From Candidatus Hydrogenedentota bacterium (lineage in GTDB: Bacteria; Hydrogenedentota; Hydrogenedentia; Hydrogenedentales; SLHB01), in the NCBI GenBank assembly GCA_003552485.1, contig PUMX01000146.1, positions 1-8,138 on the forward strand: 8,138 nucleotides of DNA, in the 5' to 3' direction. The position numbers and the translations under genes were made by a program. Positions 1-5,166 of this stretch are shown piece after piece; the stretch's first letter is position 1; each line of letters begins with the position of its first letter. The notes beneath the pieces are model-generated. The model saw nothing but the letters and a program-made list of their open reading frames with translations, did no database searches and was not told the origin of the DNA.

Positions 1-1923
1 CGCGTACGCGCGGGCGAGACGGCGGAAGCGGCTGCATTCTGGTTGAGGCCAGCTTCTCGTTTCCGCGGCCGCGTGGTGGACGCTTCCGGCAGGCCAGTGC
101 CGGATGCAACGGTCGAGGCCATGACACTGGGCGCCACAAACCGGATCACCGATGCTACGTACACCGGCGGCGACGGGCGTTTCTCTTTTCCGGGCCTGGA
201 CTATAGACGCCCCTATATCTTTGTAGCGTACAAGGACAACCTCTCCTCGGACCTCGTCACGCCCGATGTGGACGGCGCGGACAACGTGCTTATCCCGTTG
301 GCGGCGGAGCCGGTGCGCGCGAGCGGCCGCGTGCTTAACGTCGATGGGCAGCCGGTGAGTGAGGCGCGGGTGGAGGTGCAGCGTATCGCGGCCCAGCGGG
401 CGCCCCGCCGGGGCCCTCGCCCGCGTCCCGGGGTGACCGATGCGCAGGGACGCTGGGAAACGGAACTCACGCCCGCAGGGAAGTACCGTTTCGAGGTTGA
501 AGCCAATGGCGTTCGAGTAAGTAAGGATGTTCAGTTTGGCGCCGGCGAACAGCGAAACGGGATTGACTTTCAGTTGACGCCGCCCGCGAACTTCGCGATT
601 GCCGGCGTAGTGCGCGATCGGCGCGGCGATCCGATTACGGCAAGGATTCAGGCGTTGGACGTCGACGGCAACACGAGATTTGCCACGACTGACGCCGACG
701 GCGCTTTCCGGATCATGGAATTAGCTGAAGGGCGGCACGACTTGTTGGTGGCCGTGACGCGAATGGCTTCGGAAGCGCGGGATGAAAGTTCTTCCTCGCC
801 CCCTATTGAAATGGCCCGCGCCAAACCGCAAGTGGTCAAACGTGGCGTCGCTGCGGGGCGGGACGACGTTGTGCTGACTGTGCAGACGCCTCCAATGCTT
901 ACGGGCCGGCTTGTGAACGAAGCGGGGGAGCCCGTTAGTGAAAGCCATGTGCTCCTTTACGCTGGAAAGCAGGAAGCCGGGCTCACAAGAAGCGGGGAGG
1001 ATGGGCGCTTCGCACTGTTCCTCGCGGAAGGCGCGACGGACTTGTTCATAAACGCCTCGAATTATGCGCCAAAATCGGTTCCGCTATCCGCAGATGGGTT
1101 TAGAGAGCGCGACATCCGTCTGTCGCGAGGCGGGATCATCTATGGCGTGGCGAAGAGCGCCCGCGGCGGGCCGGCCGAACACGCATTGATTGAAGCCGTG
1201 CCCGGCGAATCGGCGCCGGAGATCATGCGTTTGCCGATGGGTGGGCGCCGGAGGGCGGTCGTTGAGCCGGACGGCACGTTCGAGGTGACCAATCTGAGTG
1301 AGGGGACGATTACCCTCGTCGGTTCTGATCCCAAATTGGGCTACGCCAGCCAGACCGTTCACCTGCGCGAGGGCGGAAACGTGCGGCAAGACCTGACATT
1401 TCGACCGTGGCTAGCCGTGGAAGGCCGGATTACGCGCGATGGCGCGGCGGTGGCCAATGCGCAAACGTACCGGGTCTATCCCCACAATGTTCAGCGGATA
1501 TCTGGCCAGACTGATTTGCATGGCCGGTTCCGGCTCGATAACATGGTCCCCGGCGCTAACGTGATAGGCGTGCGGATGGAAGGCGAAGGCGGCCAACGGC
1601 GAATCTACGAACGCGAAGTGTTGGTTCCCGAATCCGGCGGGCGTTTCCTCGACTGGGATCTCGGGTCAGCGACCGAAGAGTACGGCGCCATCGCCGGCTC
1701 GCTGTCGCCCGAGGCCGCCGCGGGAGAGATGGTGGTGAAGCGGATCGACGAGGACGCCGGTCTCACGGAGGAGACGCATTTTCGGCCTGGCGGCGAGTTT
1801 GAACTCGATACGCTGGCGCCGGGAACCTACGAAATCACGCTGCGCGGCCCAACCGGCTCCGTCACGCGCACCGTGGAAGTCGGTTCCGGCGAACGTGTCG
1901 AATTATCCCTCTCACTGAAGTAA
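1..1923 (+). CDS. Multi-repeat carboxypeptidase-regulatory-like domain protein, 5' end missing
   Basis: The reading frame is open from base 1 to the TAA at 1921-1923, so the N-terminus lies outside the window. The TTG at 43 falls within continuing coding sequence and is not a convincing start. The visible 640 or so residues are a chain of about seven repeats of 80-100 residues. Each opens with the G-x-V/L-x-D/N-xx-G-x-P-V-xx-A-x-V signature of CarboxypepD_reg-like (prealbumin/transthyretin-like) beta-sandwich domains. The openings lie near nt 67, 325, 604, 904, 1144, 1423 and 1696, and most are followed by a 'T-D-x-x-G-x-F' strand. The last two repeats are more diverged. Repeat 2 carries an Arg/Pro-rich loop at about 391-432. 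No enzymatic domain or membrane segment is visible. Such repeat proteins are usually exported and surface-associated, with scaffold or binding roles; export here is inferred because any signal peptide is upstream. The stop codon is part of the next gene's ribosome-binding site, which suggests co-transcription. The family assignment is firm; the role is unknown. Confidence 0.85.
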   Translation, partial: RVRAGETAEAAAFWLRPASRFRGRVVDASGRPVPDATVEAMTLGATNRITDATYTGGDGRFSFPGLDYRRPYIFVAYKDNLSSDLVTPDVDGADNVLIPLAAEPVRASGRVLNVDGQPVSEARVEVQRIAAQRAPRRGPRPRPGVTDAQGRWETELTPAGKYRFEVEANGVRVSKDVQFGAGEQRNGIDFQLTPPANFAIAGVVRDRRGDPITARIQALDVDGNTRFATTDADGAFRIMELAEGRHDLLVAVTRMASEARDESSSSPPIEMARAKPQVVKRGVAAGRDDVVLTVQTPPMLTGRLVNEAGEPVSESHVLLYAGKQEAGLTRSGEDGRFALFLAEGATDLFINASNYAPKSVPLSADGFRERDIRLSRGGIIYGVAKSARGGPAEHALIEAVPGESAPEIMRLPMGGRRRAVVEPDGTFEVTNLSEGTITLVGSDPKLGYASQTVHLREGGNVRQDLTFRPWLAVEGRITRDGAAVANAQTYRVYPHNVQRISGQTDLHGRFRLDNMVPGANVIGVRMEGEGGQRRIYEREVLVPESGGRFLDWDLGSATEEYGAIAGSLSPEAAAGEMVVKRIDEDAGLTEETHFRPGGEFELDTLAPGTYEITLRGPTGSVTRTVEVGSGERVELSLSLK

Positions 1924-1925
1924 GG
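1921..1925 (+). promoter_or_regulatory. Ribosome-binding site overlapping the upstream stop codon
   Basis: TAAGG matches the 5' part of the consensus Shine-Dalgarno sequence and lies 8 bases before the ATG at 1934. Its TAA is also the stop codon of the preceding gene. This arrangement suggests translational coupling of the two genes and supports the 1934 start. Confidence 0.5.
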
Positions 1926-1933
1926 CTCGCTCC

Positions 1934-2860
1934 ATGGTAACCCATCCACCGGACGTATTGGCCCGGCTGCGCGGCATTATCACCGTACTGAACACGCCTT
2001 TCACGGAATCGGATGCGATCGACGCGGACGCGTTGAAACGTAACGTCGAGATTGCCATCGAGGCGGGAATCGCGGGGTTCCTCGTTCCGGCCATGGCCAG
2101 TGAAGTGGGCAAGCTGAGCGATAAAGAGCGCGACGTTCTGGTCGCGGCCACGGTCACGGCGTCGGCGGGCAGGGTTTCGGTCATTGGCGGCGCGTCGGCG
2201 GACAGCCGCGAAGCGCGGTTACGGTACGCGCGCCGGTGTATCGAGTTGGGCTGCGACGGCGTGCTCGCGAGCATCGCCTACGAATCCGATGCGCAGTATA
2301 GCGCCGAAGTTCACACCTTGGCCGAACTCAATCCGCCGTTTCTCATGCTGCAAGACTGGGACTTTCACGGCTACGGCGTCCCTGTGCCCCTCATCCAATC
2401 CCTCTTTGAGGCCGTGCCAGCATTCCGCTGTCTGAAGATTGAGGTGGTTCCCGCCGGGCGCAAGTACACGGAGGTGCTCGAAGCGACTGGAAACCAGCTC
2501 CACGTGTCCGGCGGATGGGCCGTGACGCAGATGATCGAGGCGCTGGATCGGGGCGTCCACGCCTTCATGCCGACCGGCATGCACGCCATCTACACACGCA
2601 TCTATTCGCTATACCACGCCAATCAACGCGACGCCGCGCGGGAATTGTTTGAGCAATTGCTGCCGGTCCTGGCCTTCTCGAATCAGCATCTCGATATATC
2701 GATTCATTTCTTCAAACGCTTGCTCCACGCCGACGGGGTTTATCCCACAGCCCGCGTGCGTGAACCCATCCTGCCCTTCGATATCCACCACGAACGCATC
2801 GCCCGCGAACTGATCGCCCGCGCTCAAAAGCTCACTGCCGCCATCGCGGAGAACCGATGA
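1934..2860 (+). CDS. Dihydrodipicolinate synthase / N-acetylneuraminate lyase superfamily protein (atypical active site)
   Basis: This 308-residue protein has the length and layout of a class I (Schiff-base) aldolase TIM barrel of the DapA/NanA superfamily. The N-terminal 'RLRGIITVLNTPFT' (11-24) and the 'AGIAGFLVPAMASEVGKLSDKER' stretch (44-66) align with the family's first strands, and the Schiff-base lysine is K168 in 'CLKIE'. Several active-site motifs differ from true DapA. The GTTGE threonine loop reads AMASE (53-57). The PYY motif reads AYE (115-117). The strand that normally carries the catalytic Tyr in 'YN.P' reads LMLQDWDFHGYG (137-148). It is therefore unlikely to make dihydrodipicolinate. 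A lyase or aldolase acting on another 2-oxo acid, or a non-canonical mechanism, is possible; the substrate cannot be read from sequence. It is expected to be cytoplasmic and, like its relatives, oligomeric. It sits 10 bases after the repeat protein and 43 bases before the M28 peptidase on the same strand, so an operon is likely. No lysine-biosynthesis neighbour is present. Confidence 0.85.
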   Translation: MVTHPPDVLARLRGIITVLNTPFTESDAIDADALKRNVEIAIEAGIAGFLVPAMASEVGKLSDKERDVLVAATVTASAGRVSVIGGASADSREARLRYARRCIELGCDGVLASIAYESDAQYSAEVHTLAELNPPFLMLQDWDFHGYGVPVPLIQSLFEAVPAFRCLKIEVVPAGRKYTEVLEATGNQLHVSGGWAVTQMIEALDRGVHAFMPTGMHAIYTRIYSLYHANQRDAARELFEQLLPVLAFSNQHLDISIHFFKRLLHADGVYPTARVREPILPFDIHHERIARELIARAQKLTAAIAENR

Positions 2861-2892
2861 AGACGCGGTTCAGCCGATTTGTCACACGCAGT

Positions 2893-2896
2893 GGAG
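2893..2896 (+). promoter_or_regulatory. Ribosome-binding site deciding the M28 peptidase start
   Basis: GGAG lies 7 bases before the ATG at 2904. A second in-frame ATG at 2952 (residue 17) has only a weaker GGGA ahead of it. The family's conserved region begins after both, so 2904 is preferred but 2952 remains possible. Confidence 0.5.
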
Positions 2897-2903
2897 CGCC
2901 GCT

Positions 2904-3923
2904 ATGCTGGGTCGCCAATCCACTGCGCCGATCAACGATTTGGGACCCGCTATGACCGATATGCTCGAACAGGACGTCCACAGCCTTGCTCTGCCGGAAG
3001 GGCGGCCCGTTGGCTCGCCGGGCCACACGGCCGCGCAGCGTTACATTACCGAGCGATTGACCGCCATTGGCGCGCCTGCCTATGGCGGCGGGGAGTATGC
3101 GTTGCCGTATACGGTTCACGGCGGATCGTTTGCGAACCTGCTGGCGCGCCTGCCCGGCGCTGACGACAACGCGGCGCCCATTGTGTTGACCGCTCACTAT
3201 GACACCTGCGGGCCCCAACCCGGCGCCGACGACAACGCCGCCGCCGTGGCCATCGCGTTGCGCATCGCGGAGCATCTGTTGGCGAAGCCAGCGCACCGTC
3301 CCATCATTGCCGCGTTCTTTGACGCCGAAGAGCCGCCCTACTATCTCACCGAGGCGATGGGCAGCATCCACTTCTACCATCATCAGCGGAGGGAGCCGGT
3401 CCACGGGGCGCTCGCGCTCGATCTGGTGGGTCATGATGTCCCGTTGCCAGGACTCGACCACGCTCTGTTCATTACCGGCATGGAAAGCGACCCCGGCCTG
3501 GCGGACGTGTTACAGGAGACGCAGGTTCCCAAGGACGCCACACGCGAACTGCTCGCGCCGGTGCCGGCGCTGAACCGTTACGTTGGCGATATGAGCGACC
3601 ATCATGTCTTCCGGGTGAACGAGCGGCCCTACCTCTTCTTGACGTGCGGACGCTGGATGCACTACCACCAGCCCACCGACATCCCTGAGAATCTGAACTT
3701 CGACAAGATAGCGGCCATCGCGGAGTACACCGAGGCCCTGCTTCGCGCTATGGCGGAAAAGCCGCTTGAAGGACCGTTTGAAGGGTACGATTCAACGCCT
3801 GTCGAACTGGCGTTTCTAGACAAGGCGATTGGCGGGCTCGTGGGTCAGTTCGGCATCAATTTGGAGAAACGCGAAGATATTGATCGATTGGCCGTGACGT
3901 TGATGGCGCAGTTTGGCCTCTGA
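2904..3923 (+). CDS. M28-family zinc aminopeptidase, cytoplasmic
   Basis: This 339-residue protein carries the full co-catalytic zinc site of the M28 (aminopeptidase Y/S-like) family. The ligands are H98 in 'TAHYDT' with D100 as supporting Asp, bridging D109 in 'GADDNAA', the base/ligand pair E142-E143 in 'DAEE', D173 in 'ALDLVG', and H255 in 'HYHQPTD'. The 'MSDHHVF' stretch (230-236) and 'YLFLTCG' (243-249) match the usual SDH-xxF and substrate-pocket region before the last His. M28 enzymes release N-terminal amino acids or hydrolyse related amide bonds; the exact substrate is not predictable here. There is no signal peptide or membrane segment, so it should act in the cytoplasm, unlike many secreted M28 enzymes. 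About 50 residues beyond the catalytic core (roughly 288-339) form a C-terminal tail without a recognised domain. The metal-loop sequence GADDNAA also occurs at residues 85-91, 22 residues before the real one. The gene is the last of the plus-strand block and faces the convergent GGDEF gene. Confidence 0.9.
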   Translation: MLGRQSTAPINDLGPAMTDMLEQDVHSLALPEGRPVGSPGHTAAQRYITERLTAIGAPAYGGGEYALPYTVHGGSFANLLARLPGADDNAAPIVLTAHYDTCGPQPGADDNAAAVAIALRIAEHLLAKPAHRPIIAAFFDAEEPPYYLTEAMGSIHFYHHQRREPVHGALALDLVGHDVPLPGLDHALFITGMESDPGLADVLQETQVPKDATRELLAPVPALNRYVGDMSDHHVFRVNERPYLFLTCGRWMHYHQPTDIPENLNFDKIAAIAEYTEALLRAMAEKPLEGPFEGYDSTPVELAFLDKAIGGLVGQFGINLEKREDIDRLAVTLMAQFGL

Positions 3924-3992
3924 TGCCGGCGCCGCGCAGCCGCGCGCGATTAATCCCGCGGCTCCCCACGGCGGCTTTGCTCGCAGCTGAAG

Positions 3993-4008
3993 GCGGAACC
4001 GGTTCCGC
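3993..4008. terminator. 16-base perfect palindrome between convergent genes, possible weak terminator
   Basis: GCGGAACC is followed directly by its reverse complement, giving a perfect palindrome in the 95-base gap between the M28 and GGDEF genes. As RNA it would form a 6-bp stem with a CCGG loop. On the plus strand it is followed by GCGCGTTTCCTT, a poor T-tract, so it is only a candidate terminator for the plus-strand block. It could instead be a protein-binding site. The rest of the gap is very GC-rich and shows no gene. Confidence 0.35.
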
Positions 4009-4018
4009 GCGCGTTTCC

Positions 4019-4939
4019 TTACGTCTCGGTCTCGAGTGGGGATAACTCCTCGGACCAGCAGACGATCTCTCCCTTACCATTTGCCTTCGCCATGTGAACT
4101 GCTTGGTTCAGGCGGGTCAGCAGCTGTTCCCAGTTATCACCGTCCCGCGGCGCTTCGGCGACGCCCGCGCTGAACGTCATCGCAGCATCGAGAGCCGTCT
4201 GCGTCAAGCCCTGGAACTGTTCCTGCAGCCGATGGGCCAACTGGGATGCGCCCGGCTCGCGCGTCTCAGGCAGGTAAAGAACGAACTGCTGGCTCTGATA
4301 CCGTCCCGCGATATCGGTGCTGCGTACAGTGCGCGATATGAGGCTCCCCAACGTGGTCAACACCAGGTCGCCCGCGGAATCCCCCTGGGTCTCATTCACC
4401 GCGCCGAGTTCGTCGATGTCCAGCAGCAGAATCCCGGCGAAACGGGCATAGCGATCCAACCGCGCGAGATCGGTCTGAACGGCGTTTTCGAGCGTGGTCC
4501 GATTGAGCAGGTGCGTGAGCGGGTCGGTTCGCATCATCTCCTCGTGGGTGCGCCGCCGCGTGACCATGGCTTGAACCTGCGCGATGAGGGCCAACGGATC
4601 CAGCGGCTTCTTTAGATACTCGTCGATCGCATTGCCCAGCACATTCCCATTCTGCTCGGGATGGGGCGTGTCGGTGAGAAACAAGAACGGCGTGGCGCGC
4701 AGCCCCGGGTTCTTGAAAAACCGCCGGCGCAGTTCATGGCCGTTGTACTTGGCGTCGGTTGCCTCGTAAAGTTCGCACACCACGATCTCGGGCGCCGTGG
4801 CCTTCACCAATGCGCGCGCCTCTTCCAGATTGTCCGTGTCGGCAACCTCGAACCCGGCCCGTGTCAGATGATACCGGGCGACGTGTAAGGTGCTGCGGTC
4901 GTGGGCGACGATAAGAATTCGCTTTCTTTCCGCCGACAT
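4019..4939 (-). CDS. Receiver-GGDEF protein with degenerate active sites and intact c-di-GMP inhibitory site
   Basis: This 306-residue protein joins an N-terminal receiver domain (about 5-125) to a GGDEF domain (about 135-296). The GGDEF domain is recognised from DPLTHLLNR (139-147), LLLDIDE (171-177), N182 and G190-D191 of the guanine-binding part, and FSAGVA (256-261). Its signature motif is QSQQF (215-219) instead of GGDEF, so both acidic metal/catalytic residues are Gln and diguanylate cyclase activity is very unlikely. The I-site R206-S-T-D209 is intact at the canonical spacing, nine residues from Arg to the first signature position, so c-di-GMP binding is plausible. In the receiver, the phospho-acceptor Asp is E56 ('VVCEL'), and the acidic pair after strand 1 is A12-H13. 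T89 and K111 ('LKKP') remain. The start at 4939 is chosen for its GGAGG five bases upstream; the longer frame to 5068 would run through a likely promoter. The protein is expected to be a soluble cytoplasmic c-di-GMP effector. It lies downstream of the transglycosylase gene on the same strand. Confidence 0.9.
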   Translation of the reverse strand: MSAERKRILIVAHDRSTLHVARYHLTRAGFEVADTDNLEEARALVKATAPEIVVCELYEATDAKYNGHELRRRFFKNPGLRATPFLFLTDTPHPEQNGNVLGNAIDEYLKKPLDPLALIAQVQAMVTRRRTHEEMMRTDPLTHLLNRTTLENAVQTDLARLDRYARFAGILLLDIDELGAVNETQGDSAGDLVLTTLGSLISRTVRSTDIAGRYQSQQFVLYLPETREPGASQLAHRLQEQFQGLTQTALDAAMTFSAGVAEAPRDGDNWEQLLTRLNQAVHMAKANGKGEIVCWSEELSPLETET

Positions 4940-4942
4940 ACG

Positions 4943-4951
4943 CTCCTCCCC
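4943..4951 (-). promoter_or_regulatory. Strong ribosome-binding site of the GGDEF gene
   Basis: Read on the minus strand this is GGGGAGGAG. Its GGAGG core ends five bases before the ATG at 4939. It fixes the start and excludes the 43-residue N-terminal extension. Confidence 0.8.
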
Positions 4952-5007
4952 ACGCCTTGGAAGGCGCACAAAAGCGAGGCCCAAGTGACTCCGTCTGATA
5001 AAGTCTG

Positions 5008-5037
5008 ATTCTAACCTACTTTGTCCCTTATCGACAA
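5008..5037 (-). promoter_or_regulatory. Putative sigma-70-like promoter for the GGDEF gene
   Basis: On the minus strand TTGTCG (5032-5037) and TAGAAT (5008-5013) are separated by 18 bases. They match the -35 and -10 consensus at 4 of 6 and 5 of 6 positions. The -10 lies about 70 bases before the start codon, in the most AT-rich part of a 227-base gap. A short dyad, TTGTC (5021-5025) with GACAA (5033-5037), overlaps the -35 and part of the spacer and could be an operator or chance. Sigma specificity in this organism is unknown. Confidence 0.4.
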
Positions 5038-5057
5038 GGCCGACGCTCTCCCCTAAT

Positions 5058-5074
5058 CGCCGGGGCAACCGGCG
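5058..5074. other. Perfect 6-bp hairpin in the transglycosylase-GGDEF gap
   Basis: CGCCGG and CCGGCG flank a five-base GGCAA loop. On the minus strand the hairpin would form after the transglycosylase stop and before the GGDEF promoter. No T-tract follows on either strand, so it is not a standard intrinsic terminator. It may stabilise the 3' end or slow polymerase. Nothing else gene-like is visible in 4940-5166 apart from the promoter. Confidence 0.35.
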
Positions 5075-5166
5075 GAATGAGCGAGAGACATCCCCTCTTA
5101 TCTCCGTTTCAGCTTTGGGCGGCGCGCCTGTGATCGGCAGGCCGCAGCGACGGCGAAAAGCCGCTT

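Noticed and set aside
43..45. TTG as the start of the repeat protein
   Set aside because: The frame is open to base 1, the first repeat begins only eight residues later with no signal peptide, and no good Shine-Dalgarno precedes it; the gene is simply cut by the window edge.
2832..3461. Minus-strand open frame of 209 codons opposite the M28 peptidase
   Set aside because: The M28 frame carries conserved zinc ligands throughout; the antisense product has no family features.
4940..5068. 43-residue N-terminal extension of the GGDEF protein
   Set aside because: The internal ATG at 4939 has a strong Shine-Dalgarno and begins a normal receiver strand; the extension is not domain-like and contains the putative promoter.
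5109..5164. Short inverted repeats after the transglycosylase stop as an intrinsic terminator
   Set aside because: Stems of only four to five base pairs are seen and no T-tract follows on the minus strand.
4940..5166. c-di-GMP riboswitch upstream of the GGDEF gene
   Set aside because: The gap shows none of the conserved GEMM sequence elements that I can recognise, only a short hairpin and a promoter-like pair.
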